Origin: Clostridiales bacterium UBA7573 | Lineage (GTDB): Bacteria > Bacillota > Clostridia > Oscillospirales > CAG-272 | NCBI GenBank assembly: GCA_002477905.1 | Contig: DLLB01000069.1 | Location: forward strand, 1-17,341 | Length of the DNA: 17,341 nucleotides | Direction: 5' to 3' | Shown: positions 6,041 through 13,525 of the stretch, one piece after another | Numbering within the stretch: position 1 is the stretch's first letter | Layout: the number at the start of each line of letters is the position of its first letter | Program-made: the position numbers and the translations under genes | The notes under the pieces: generated by a model | Databases searched by the model: none | Told to the model about the DNA's origin: nothing | What the model saw: only the letters and a program-made list of their open reading frames with translations

Positions 6041-6069
6041 TTGCAATTCCGAATGGTCTATGTTATAAT
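6041..6069 (+). promoter_or_regulatory. Promoter of the nucleotide-sugar dehydratase gene
   Basis: TTGCAA (6041-6046), a 17-bp spacer and TATAAT (6064-6069), with TG at 6061-6062 as extended -10. The -10 is covered by an inverted repeat, TATGTT-N6-AACATA (6059-6076). The leader to 6210 is about 134 nt. Confidence 0.88.
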
Positions 6070-6099
6070 AAACATAATCAAGGTATTTGTTTGGATAAA

Positions 6100-6171
6100 A
6101 TGTTACATTTACACCAATTTGCATATAAAATATGGAAAGCTGACAGGCACATTCCGCTGGGTGAAAAATGA
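6100..6171 (+). CDS. Possible 23-residue leader peptide
   Basis: A short frame in the dehydratase leader (MLHLHQFAYK...) begins at an ATG preceded only by a weak GGAT. Its TGA overlaps an ATG at 6168 (ATGA) that is in frame with the dehydratase. Such an arrangement could couple translation, but there is no proof it is translated. The codon content gives no clear attenuation signal. Confidence 0.25.
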   Translation: MLHLHQFAYKIWKADRHIPLGEK

Positions 6172-6209
6172 CGGCATGCGGTTGTGTTTTGGATAGAAGT
6201 GAGGATATT

Positions 6210-8162
6210 ATGAAGTTCCTGCAACAATTAAAAGCGACTGCACGGCGATGGCGGTTGATGGGAATTGACTGCTTGCTCTATGTGGCGGTATTCGGAATCG
6301 GCTATCCGCTTTGCAGGGGATTCGCCGCAGATACCACCCCACGGGCGGGAATCTATTTTGCGAGTGTCGCCTGCTTTGGTCTGCTTTTGTTTGTGTGTCG
6401 CTTTACCTTGCGGATTTATCGCACCGTCTGGAGATTCCCGAATGTGACGGCATATTTTCAGTTGGTGGCGGCAGACGCCTGCGCGTTTCTTTTGGGCAGA
6501 CTGCTTGTGTTTTTGCTTCCCGTGAAAATCGGATTTTTCTGGCATGCCGCGCTGTGTGCGGCGGTACTTGTCCTGACGTTGCTTTCCCGCTTTGCTTATC
6601 AGCGGTATTATCAGCTTTCGCACATGCAACTCAAGGAGCCGCATAAGATCGGTGTGGCGATTGTCGGTGCGGGACAGGTCGGCGTATTGCTTGCGCAGGA
6701 ACTGCAATATCATCCGGCGTCTCACTATACACCGCTTTGCTTTATTGATACGGATCGGAACAAAATCGGCAATTATATCTGCGGGCTGAAGGTCTATCCG
6801 GAGTGCAAAGAAACACTGGAAATGCTGAAAGAACAGCCGATCGCGGAAATTTTTCTGACCGTACCGAATTGTGACGGGCAGTTGGTACAGCGACTTTATA
6901 ATGATTACAGTCAGACCAAATGCAAAGTGAAAATATATGATTTCCCGATCAAAGACGATATAGATCCGGCGGCGCATCCCGAACGGGTGATCCGGGAAGT
7001 GCAGATTGAGGATCTTCTGTTCCGGCAGTCGTTGCATCTGGATGCGCATCCGGTGCAAAACTATCTGTCCGGCAAGATTGTTATGGTCACGGGCGGCGGC
7101 GGATCCATCGGCAGTGAGATTGCAAGACAGATTGCCGCATGTTCTCCGAAAATGCTGGTGTTGGTCGATATTTACGAAAACAATGCCTATGATATTCAGC
7201 AAGAATTGTTGCAGACCTATCATGGCGCGCTCCCGCTTGCAGTGGAGATCGCTTCGGTGCGCGATCCGGAGCGTATGCGCGTTGTGTTTGCGCAATATCA
7301 TCCGCAGGTCGTGTTTCATGCCGCCGCACATAAGCATGTGCCGCTGATGGAGCATAGCTGTACGGAAGCCATCAAAAACAATGTGTTCGGCACCTATCAC
7401 ACGGCAAATCTGGCAGAGGAATTCGGTGTGGAAAAGTTTGTACTGATTTCCACGGATAAAGCGGTGAACCCGACCAACATCATGGGGGCTTCCAAACGGA
7501 TGTGCGAGCAGGTGATCCAGTGCAGAACGGACAGCGCCACCTCGTTTGCGGCAGTGCGCTTCGGCAATGTGCTGGGTTCCAACGGCTCAGTGATTCCGCT
7601 GTTCAAACGGCAGATCGCGCAAGGCGGTCCCGTTACGATCACAGATCCCCGGATCATCCGGTACTTTATGACGATTCCGGAGGCAGCATCCTTGGTGCTG
7701 ACCGCCGCGACGATGGCAAAAAGCGGCGAGTTGTTCGTATTGGATATGGGAAAACCGGTCAAAATCCTGGAGCTTGCGGAAAATATGATCCGCTTGTGCG
7801 GCAAGGTGCCGTATGAGGAAATCCCCATTATTTTCACAGGGCTTCGCCCCGGAGAGAAACTGTGGGAAGAACTGCTGATCAAGCAGGAGAATATGACCAA
7901 AACGGAAAACGACTTGATTTTTGTGGAACATGACACTCCGCTTCCCCGTGCGCAGGTGGAAGAAAAATTGCAGGTGCTCAAAGAAGCGGTCGCAAAAGCG
8001 GAAAAAACGTTCCAAATACAGCCGATTTTTGAAGCGATGCACGCGGTTGTGGAAACCTATCACGATCCGGAAACGGTGAATGCCGACGCAGAAAAAGCAG
8101 AAGAAATGCGGGAAAGCGGCGCACTTGCCGAAACGGATCACGCACAAAGAGCCGCCGTTTAA
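6210..8162 (+). CDS. Membrane nucleotide-sugar 4,6-dehydratase (CapD/PglF type)
   Basis: This 650-residue protein is membrane-anchored by several N-terminal helices (about 17-35, 48-66, 85-103, 108-127). A Rossmann-like domain with GAGQVG (153-158) follows, then the catalytic SDR domain with TGGGGSIGSE (294-303) for NAD(P). The active site reads T415-D416-K417 and Met425...Lys429, with Met in place of the usual SDR Tyr. This is the signature of UDP-GlcNAc C4,C6-dehydratases such as PglF, CapD and WbpM. The product would be a UDP-4-keto-6-deoxy sugar for capsule, glycoprotein or teichoic glycans. The charged tail after ~600 looks variable. The start at 6210 follows AGTGAGGA; an in-frame ATG at 6168 would add 14 unconserved residues. 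It is a solo gene with no glycan cluster nearby. Confidence 0.9.
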   Translation: MKFLQQLKATARRWRLMGIDCLLYVAVFGIGYPLCRGFAADTTPRAGIYFASVACFGLLLFVCRFTLRIYRTVWRFPNVTAYFQLVAADACAFLLGRLLVFLLPVKIGFFWHAALCAAVLVLTLLSRFAYQRYYQLSHMQLKEPHKIGVAIVGAGQVGVLLAQELQYHPASHYTPLCFIDTDRNKIGNYICGLKVYPECKETLEMLKEQPIAEIFLTVPNCDGQLVQRLYNDYSQTKCKVKIYDFPIKDDIDPAAHPERVIREVQIEDLLFRQSLHLDAHPVQNYLSGKIVMVTGGGGSIGSEIARQIAACSPKMLVLVDIYENNAYDIQQELLQTYHGALPLAVEIASVRDPERMRVVFAQYHPQVVFHAAAHKHVPLMEHSCTEAIKNNVFGTYHTANLAEEFGVEKFVLISTDKAVNPTNIMGASKRMCEQVIQCRTDSATSFAAVRFGNVLGSNGSVIPLFKRQIAQGGPVTITDPRIIRYFMTIPEAASLVLTAATMAKSGELFVLDMGKPVKILELAENMIRLCGKVPYEEIPIIFTGLRPGEKLWEELLIKQENMTKTENDLIFVEHDTPLPRAQVEEKLQVLKEAVAKAEKTFQIQPIFEAMHAVVETYHDPETVNADAEKAEEMRESGALAETDHAQRAAV

Positions 8163-8177
8163 GCGGTAGTCAAATAA

Positions 8178-8216
8178 AAACCCCCGAAAGCATGGCGAAA
8201 GCCGCTTCGGGGGTTT
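8178..8216. terminator. Bidirectional terminator, dehydratase / fucosidase
   Basis: AAACCCCCGAA (8178-8188) pairs with TTCGGGGGTTT (8206-8216), with an inner GGC-GAAA-GCC hairpin. The plus strand continues TTTGTTGTTT and the minus strand TTTTTATTT, so both convergent units can end here. Confidence 0.93.
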
Positions 8217-8237
8217 GTTGTTTGGAGCTGCTGGAAT

Positions 8238-9488
8238 TTATGCAAAAAATCCGGCGATGGATTCTATTTTTGCCGGTTGTCCGTCTGTGCACAGCTCTAA
8301 AATCAGTTTGGAAGTACGAATGGCGGGAATGGGGCAGATCCGGCAATGACCGATGCGTTCTCCGGAAAACAACAGGACCTTACGGGTGGTGCTGCCTGGC
8401 GTGCATGCATACAGCCGGAAATGACAAACAGCTTGTCCGTTTTGCAGGGCTTCCGAGATGCGGACGCGGTTGATTAACTGTACGGGGGCGTGCGCTTCTT
8501 GGGTAACGGTATAGGTATTTTCCGCAACTTGCTCCAATTTGCCACATAAACGGGGCGTTTCGTATACCGCGCGTACCCGCGCGGCAAAGGCGGCAAGGCG
8601 TGCGCAATCTGCCTGCGGGAGCAAACCGTGCGCGTCGGGACCGATGTTTAAGAGCAGATTGGTGCCATGTCCGACCGATGCTTCGTACATGCCGAACAGT
8701 TCCTCTGTGGATTTCAGATCCTCCTGCTCCCCATCGTAAAACCAAGTGCTGCGCAACCGGCAATCGCATTCCGCAGGCAGAAACACCGGTTCGGTGAGCG
8801 GTTTTCCCGCGTCGTCGCGGATGGAATCCCAAGTGTGCGAAACCGCGTAAACGCATTCGGACGGCGCATAGCCATCCTCGTTGCCTACCCAACGGGTGCC
8901 GACTGCCCATTCCGGATCGCAGAAGGTCAACAGTTTTGGCTGCAAGGACAACATGGCATGCGCAATGCGCTTTTTGTCGTAAACGTGTCCTTCCGAACCG
9001 CAACCGTCAAACCACAGATAATCGATTTTCCCATAACGGCTGAGCAATTCCGAAATCTGCCGGATGAAATAATCGTCATATTCCACGCCGTCGGTAAACG
9101 GAACCGCGCCGCCCCACTGCGCCGGAGAATAGTACAGTCCGACCTTCATATCGTATTTGCGGCAGGCGGCGACATATTCCGCGATCACATCGCCCTTGCC
9201 GTTTTTCCAAGGGGTATTTGCCACCCCGTAATCGGTGGTATCGGTCTGCCAAAGGGCAAATCCGTCGTGATGCTTTGCGGTGAGAATGGTGTAACGCGCG
9301 CCGGCTTCTTTTGCTGTGCGAACCCATTGTTCACAGCCCAGCTGCTCCGGCAAAAACGCAGACGCGGGCATGGGACGCTGATCCCAGTCGGTATGGTGCG
9401 GATAAAAGGTACGGATACCGAAGTGGAAAAATACGCCGAATTCCCAATTCAGAAAATCCAGCTGTTTTGCAAGCGGTTTTGGTTGCAT
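8238..9488 (-). CDS. GH29 alpha-L-fucosidase
   Basis: This 416-residue protein has no signal peptide, so it likely acts in the cytosol on imported fucosylated sugars. GH29 marks are FGVFFHFG (17-24), AKHHDGFALW (71-80), KVGLYYSP (115-122) and YLWFDGCG (157-164), where Asp161 is the expected retaining nucleophile. GTNLLLNIGP (275-284) is the end of the barrel, and a beta-rich C-terminal domain follows. The family removes terminal alpha-linked fucose; linkage preference cannot be read here. The frame is open up to an ATG at 9596, but that would overlap the upstream gene. The ATG at 9488 has AAGGAG (9495-9500) 6 nt away and starts the conserved part. It is the second gene of a minus-strand operon, 76 bp after the MBL gene, with no promoter of its own seen. 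Confidence 0.9.
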   Translation of the reverse strand: MQPKPLAKQLDFLNWEFGVFFHFGIRTFYPHHTDWDQRPMPASAFLPEQLGCEQWVRTAKEAGARYTILTAKHHDGFALWQTDTTDYGVANTPWKNGKGDVIAEYVAACRKYDMKVGLYYSPAQWGGAVPFTDGVEYDDYFIRQISELLSRYGKIDYLWFDGCGSEGHVYDKKRIAHAMLSLQPKLLTFCDPEWAVGTRWVGNEDGYAPSECVYAVSHTWDSIRDDAGKPLTEPVFLPAECDCRLRSTWFYDGEQEDLKSTEELFGMYEASVGHGTNLLLNIGPDAHGLLPQADCARLAAFAARVRAVYETPRLCGKLEQVAENTYTVTQEAHAPVQLINRVRISEALQNGQAVCHFRLYACTPGSTTRKVLLFSGERIGHCRICPIPAIRTSKLILELCTDGQPAKIESIAGFFA

Positions 9489-9564
9489 AAAGATCTCCTT
9501 TCGACCGCGGATGCGGTCGGATCCATTTTTTTCGCAGGGGCGGGGGCGCACATTGCAGGCGCTT

Positions 9565-10332
9565 TCAGAATTCCAGTTCCATTCCATCAAAGGCAACGGT
9601 CATCGGAATGGTTTGCAGAATAGACTCGGTTTCTTTTTGCGAGGGGTGCAGGGTTCTGGCAAGATGCGACGCAATCAGTTTCCCGCCTTCTTTTTGCATT
9701 TGGCAGGCGCGGATCTCCCTGACCATCATGCGGAGCATGGGAATGGTGTTGTGTTCAAAGATCCGCCAGTCGTCTCTGTCTCCCACCGTGCAGTCCAACA
9801 CCATCAGATCGAATTGGTATTGCTTCATGACTTCCCAGGACGGACGTAAAAACCATGCGCCGTCCAGACCATAGAACAGCGCTTTCTGATCGGGGGTGAT
9901 GAGAATGTAATGCAGGGCGAAGTCGTCGCGCGTCAGAATCACGTCGTGATTGGCAAGTAGCGGAATGACAGAAAAATCGTGCAGGGAAAATTGTACAAAT
10001 GGTGTGGGATGCAGATAGGTGAGATTTGGGTGTGGTCCGATCCTGGCGGCTGTTTTTTCGGAACAGCACACCCGGATCGGGTGATGCTGTGCCAACCTGT
10101 GCACAGAATCTTTGCAGCAGTGGTCCGCGTGATGGTGCGTGATCAGAATATCCGAAACATCCTGATACAGATCCGGACGTCCGATGCTTTCGGCAAAATC
10201 AAAAATATGTGCGCCGCAGTCGATCATCAGCCGATTGTTTACCAGCACCGCGGAATCCCTGCGAAAAAAGTCTCCTTTACAGGAAATATCCCAGTCTGCC
10301 GCACCGGTTCCGAGAAACAGAAGTCGGTTCAT
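9565..10332 (-). CDS. MBL-fold metal-dependent hydrolase (PhnP-like)
   Basis: This 255-residue cytosolic protein begins LLFLGTGAADW, typical of PhnP and RNase Z-like branches of the metallo-beta-lactamase fold. Metal motif THHHADH (86-92) is clear, ANHD follows, and ASHLARTLHPSQ near the C-terminus holds a later His ligand. Relatives include cyclic phosphodiesterases such as PhnP and many uncharacterised hydrolases. The GH29 partner in the same operon is the only context, and it does not define a substrate. The start is supported by AAAGGAG (10338-10344), 5 nt from the ATG, and by a good promoter upstream. Confidence 0.85.
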   Translation of the reverse strand: MNRLLFLGTGAADWDISCKGDFFRRDSAVLVNNRLMIDCGAHIFDFAESIGRPDLYQDVSDILITHHHADHCCKDSVHRLAQHHPIRVCCSEKTAARIGPHPNLTYLHPTPFVQFSLHDFSVIPLLANHDVILTRDDFALHYILITPDQKALFYGLDGAWFLRPSWEVMKQYQFDLMVLDCTVGDRDDWRIFEHNTIPMLRMMVREIRACQMQKEGGKLIASHLARTLHPSQKETESILQTIPMTVAFDGMELEF

Positions 10333-10382
10333 TTTTTCTCCTTTCTCTGTGCTTTTTGGTTTGGGATTTGCAGGTTGCCCTC

Positions 10383-10411
10383 ATTGTAGCATATTTTGTT
10401 TTGTTATGCAA
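10383..10411 (-). promoter_or_regulatory. Promoter of the MBL-fucosidase operon
   Basis: On the minus strand, TTGCAT (10406-10411), a 17-bp spacer and TACAAT (10383-10388), with TGC before the -10. It gives a leader of about 44 nt. Confidence 0.85.
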
Positions 10412-10491
10412 GAATTTTTCTGCATTTTTTCAGGGAGCGGCAGCTTCCGGAGAAAATTCGTAAGAAAATCGTAAAAAAATGAAGATACCTC

Positions 10492-10519
10492 TTGCATATT
10501 CCGGATTTTCTGCTATAAT
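10492..10519 (+). promoter_or_regulatory. Promoter of the small protein - phosphoglucomutase unit
   Basis: TTGCAT (10492-10497), a 16-bp spacer and TATAAT (10514-10519), with TGC at 10511-10513. It is divergent from the MBL operon promoter, with about 80 bp between the two -35 boxes. The leader is about 75 nt. Confidence 0.85.
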
Positions 10520-10601
10520 ATTAGGTATAGTCGGTTTCTTTTGGGAAAGTGCGTCCGCATTTTTCCGAACTGACGCAAAAGATAGAAAGGAAGAAACAGT
10601 C

Positions 10602-10838
10602 ATGACGGATTTTTTTAAGAAATTAAGCACGTTCCGCAAACAGGCGCCGGTTTTGCGCCCGAAGTTTGATGTGTCGTGCGATTTTGCTTCCCGCAGTGCA
10701 GAGCAACCGCAGACCAAGGCGGTTTTCTGCGCCAAAGGAGAATATCAGATCAATGTTGCCGATCTTGCGATTGCAACCGGCATCGTCAGTGCTTGTGCGG
10801 GTATTTGCGCGCTTGTCTCGCTGTTTCATCAAAAATAA
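10602..10838 (+). CDS. Small protein with C-terminal membrane helix, unknown
   Basis: This 78-residue protein has a polar, basic front half and a single hydrophobic segment at about residues 53-74 (LAIATGIVSACAGICALVSLF). It ends HQK, so it resembles a tail-anchored or single-span protein. Five Cys residues are spread through it. I do not recognise a family. The start at 10602 follows AAAGGAAG (10586-10593) with an 8-nt gap. The frame is open further upstream but crosses the promoter. No terminator follows before phosphoglucomutase (67-bp gap), so the two are probably cotranscribed. Confidence 0.6.
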   Translation: MTDFFKKLSTFRKQAPVLRPKFDVSCDFASRSAEQPQTKAVFCAKGEYQINVADLAIATGIVSACAGICALVSLFHQK

Positions 10839-10905
10839 TCCCCGTTTTATAGTTTTATAAAGGAAAAGTTTGTCGGATGAAATTGGAAGAAGGAGTCGTT
10901 TTTTC

Positions 10906-12648
10906 ATGGAATCGGAAGCATCAATGAAGGAAACAGCAATGGCAACCTATCGCCGGTGGCTGGAATGTGCCGACGAGGCAACCAAAACAGAATTACACGC
11001 AATGAAACAGGATCAGGATATGCTGTACTTCCGGTTCATGTCCAATCTGCAATTCGGGACGGCGGGACTCAGAGGACTGATGGGCGCCGGCACCAACGCG
11101 ATGAACGTTTACACCGTTGCGCAGGCAACGCAGGGACTTGCGGAATATATTTGTGCGCAGGGCAAGGCGGAGCGCGGTGTCGCGATTGCGTGGGACAGCC
11201 GGATCAATTCCGTGCTGTTTGCCAAAACGGCGGCAGAAGTGCTTGCCGCAAACGGGATCCCCGCATATCTGTTTGACGAATTGCGTCCCACACCGGAGCT
11301 TTCCTTTGCTTTGCGGCATCTCGGATGTATTGCGGGAATCAATATCACCGCCTCTCATAATCCGAAGGAATATAACGGTTACAAGGCATATTGGGAGGAT
11401 GGTGCGCAGATTTCACCCGAACAGGCGGCAGAGATCAGCGGCTATATCGGAAAGATCGATCTGTTTACCGGCGTCAGACGGATGCCGTTTGAACGTGCAG
11501 TCAAGTCCGGTATTGTGCGGATTCTGAATAAATCGTTTGACGAAGAATATCTGCGGTGCGTGATGGCGCAGGCAGTCAACCCTGACGTAATCAAGCAGGT
11601 TGCGGGTGATTTGAAGATTGTGTACACGCCGTTACACGGCGCGGGGTACCGGTTGGCGCCGGAAGTACTGAAGCGCATGGGCTTTACGCATATTTATCCG
11701 GTGAAAGAACAGATGCAGCCAAACGGGGAATTTCCAACCGTGAAAAACCCCAATCCCGAATATAAGGAAGTATTCACCATCGGCAGAAAACTGGCGGATG
11801 AAGTGGGAAGCGACCTGATCGTTGCGACCGATCCGGACGCTGACCGCACCGGTATCATGGTACGCGGCGCGGACGGAAATTTTGTAACGCTGACAGGCAA
11901 TCAGGTCGGCGCCCTGCTATTGGATTATATTATCACGGCACTGGAAGAGACGCACACGATGCCGAAGCATCCGTATGCGGTCAAATCCATTGTTTCTACG
12001 GAACTTGCCACCCGCATTTGCGAGGTGCACAACGTGACATTGCACAATGTGCTGACGGGATTCAAGTTTATCGGCGAAGTAATCAAACAGTATGAGCAAA
12101 GCGGCGACGGTACGTTTTTGTTCGGCTTTGAGGAAAGCTATGGCTATCTGAAAGGCACTTATGCACGGGATAAAGACGCTATCGTTGCAACTATGTTGAT
12201 CTGCGAGATGGCGGCATATTACAAAACCAAGCACATGACGCTGGCAGACGCATTGGACGCATTGTATGCGCGATATGGTTATTATGCGGATCGGACGATT
12301 GCGGTCAATATGGGCGTAGGACTTGCAGGGCAGAAAGCCATGAAAACCGTGATGGAACGTTTGCGGGCAAACCCGCCGGCGGCGATCGGAGAAGAAGCAG
12401 TCGTTTCCGTGCGGGACTATCTTGCGCAGACGGTGACGGATCTGCGCACGGGAAATGTCACGCCGACCGGACTGGTAAAATCGGACGTTCTGTATTATCA
12501 GACGAAAAACGGCAATGTAGTGGTAGTTCGCCCGTCCGGCACCGAACCGAAGGTCAAATTGTATCTCTTGCTACACGGGGATGACCGCGCGCAGGCAGAA
12601 CAAATTTTGGAAAAGGCACAGGAAGCCACGGCGTCCTGGCTGCAATAA
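10906..12648 (+). CDS. pgcA: Phosphoglucomutase / phosphomannomutase (PgcA-like)
   Basis: This 580-residue enzyme interconverts glucose-1-phosphate and glucose-6-phosphate through a phosphoserine and feeds UDP-glucose synthesis. All alpha-D-phosphohexomutase signatures are present: ITASHNP (147-153) with phosphorylated Ser150, the Mg loop DPDADR (309-314), the sugar loop GFEESYGY (407-414) and the phosphate loop RPSGTEP (542-548). Length fits the Bacillus PgcA subfamily rather than the shorter GlmM or ManB forms. Mannose-phosphate activity is possible. The start at 10906 has AAGGAG (10890-10895) 10 nt upstream. A TTG at 10870 (SD-like AAAGGAA) and an ATG at 10924 are alternatives. It probably shares the promoter at 10492. 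Confidence 0.9.
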   Translation: MESEASMKETAMATYRRWLECADEATKTELHAMKQDQDMLYFRFMSNLQFGTAGLRGLMGAGTNAMNVYTVAQATQGLAEYICAQGKAERGVAIAWDSRINSVLFAKTAAEVLAANGIPAYLFDELRPTPELSFALRHLGCIAGINITASHNPKEYNGYKAYWEDGAQISPEQAAEISGYIGKIDLFTGVRRMPFERAVKSGIVRILNKSFDEEYLRCVMAQAVNPDVIKQVAGDLKIVYTPLHGAGYRLAPEVLKRMGFTHIYPVKEQMQPNGEFPTVKNPNPEYKEVFTIGRKLADEVGSDLIVATDPDADRTGIMVRGADGNFVTLTGNQVGALLLDYIITALEETHTMPKHPYAVKSIVSTELATRICEVHNVTLHNVLTGFKFIGEVIKQYEQSGDGTFLFGFEESYGYLKGTYARDKDAIVATMLICEMAAYYKTKHMTLADALDALYARYGYYADRTIAVNMGVGLAGQKAMKTVMERLRANPPAAIGEEAVVSVRDYLAQTVTDLRTGNVTPTGLVKSDVLYYQTKNGNVVVVRPSGTEPKVKLYLLLHGDDRAQAEQILEKAQEATASWLQ

Positions 12649-12664
12649 TTCCGAACAAAAAATG

Positions 12665-12738
12665 AAAAGGACTGTCTGATCTCAGTACAGGCTTGCCTGC
12701 AAAGTGCGGGATGCCCCCCTGACTTTGGCGGTCCTTTT
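12665..12738 (+). terminator. Large terminator-like structure between pgcA and the DUF6062 operon
   Basis: AAAAGGACTG (12665-12674) pairs with CGGTCCTTTT (12729-12738), ten pairs including one G-U, followed by GTTTT. The 54-nt interior contains a second hairpin, CAGG-CTTG-CCTG (12688-12699). Only 27 nt separate it from the next start codon. Confidence 0.7.
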
Positions 12739-12765
12739 GTTTTCCGGTACATGCCGGAGGAAAGG

Positions 12766-13479
12766 ATGGAGGGTATGGCAGAACGGATCTACACCATTCC
12801 CACGAATGAAGCGTTTGACGCGGGGCTGACAGAGGGGGCATGCACATGTCCGTTTTGTACCTTATATACCCGCTTTGAACAAAATGAACTGGAGCTGATT
12901 CTCGGCGCGTCCATGATGGAACCGGATGTTCGGATCCAGACCAACCGGCAAGGATTCTGCAAACGGCATTTCAAGAAAATGCTGACGATGAAAAACCGCC
13001 TGGGACTGACCTTGATGCTGGAAAGTCATCTGGACGAGCTTCGCCGGGAAATGAATGACGCGCTGATTACGCTTTCTCCGGGGGCTGCGGCGGTGAAGCG
13101 CGTGGAAGCGTTGGAATCCTCCTGCTATCTTTGCAATCGGGTGGCGCGAAACTTTGAAAAAATCTTTGAGACTGCCGCTCTTTTGTATGAAGAAGATCCG
13201 GCATTCCGCAAAAAATTACAGGGACAGCCGTATTTTTGTCTGCCGCATTATAAGGCGTTTTTGCAGACGGCAAAACGCTTGCAGAATAAAAAGACCTACG
13301 CGGCGTGTTATCGGGACGCAAACGCGGTGATGACCGCTTATTTTGACGCATTGCGGGAGGATGTGAAACATTTTTGCCGCAAATTTGATTACCGCTATGA
13401 GGAGGAGCCGTGGGGAAACGCAAAAGATGCGCCGGAACGTGCAGTGTCGTTTCTGAAAGGCAAAGACGCAAGCGACTGA
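12766..13479 (+). CDS. DUF6062-like protein with duplicated Cys/His module
   Basis: This 237-residue cytosolic protein of unknown function matches, as I recall, the DUF6062 family in RIYTIPTNEAFDAGL (7-21), CPFCTLY (28-34) and the ELILGASMMEPDVR block (43-56). It contains two similar modules: Cys28-x2-Cys31 with Cys65-x2-His68, and Cys120-x2-Cys123 with Cys158-x2-His161. The distance from first to third Cys is 37 and 38 residues. Each looks like a CCCH metal site, most likely zinc. The C-terminus is polar. Starts at 12751, 12766 and 12775 are possible. I chose 12766 because GGAGG (12756-12760) is 5 nt away; conservation begins near 12775. It is first in the operon with recG, 46 bp upstream of it. 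Confidence 0.78.
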   Translation: MEGMAERIYTIPTNEAFDAGLTEGACTCPFCTLYTRFEQNELELILGASMMEPDVRIQTNRQGFCKRHFKKMLTMKNRLGLTLMLESHLDELRREMNDALITLSPGAAAVKRVEALESSCYLCNRVARNFEKIFETAALLYEEDPAFRKKLQGQPYFCLPHYKAFLQTAKRLQNKKTYAACYRDANAVMTAYFDALREDVKHFCRKFDYRYEEEPWGNAKDAPERAVSFLKGKDASD

Positions 13480-13525
13480 CGCACGGGCGGGAGCATGGAG
13501 AAAACCGGCGGGAGGGAGAAACCGT

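Noticed and set aside
6076..6209. Riboswitch in the dehydratase leader
   Set aside because: No known riboswitch core recognised by eye and no terminator or sequestering hairpin before the ribosome site.
6228..7400. 390-aa minus-strand frame opposite the dehydratase
   Set aside because: His/Arg-rich low-quality sequence antisense to clear catalytic motifs.
9489..9596. 36-residue extension of the fucosidase
   Set aside because: It overlaps the end of the MBL gene, has no ribosome site, and the conserved start has a good AAGGAG.
8667..9623. 318-aa plus-strand frame opposite the fucosidase
   Set aside because: Shadow of the GH29 gene: no ribosome site or promoter, and the opposite frame has full GH29 motifs.
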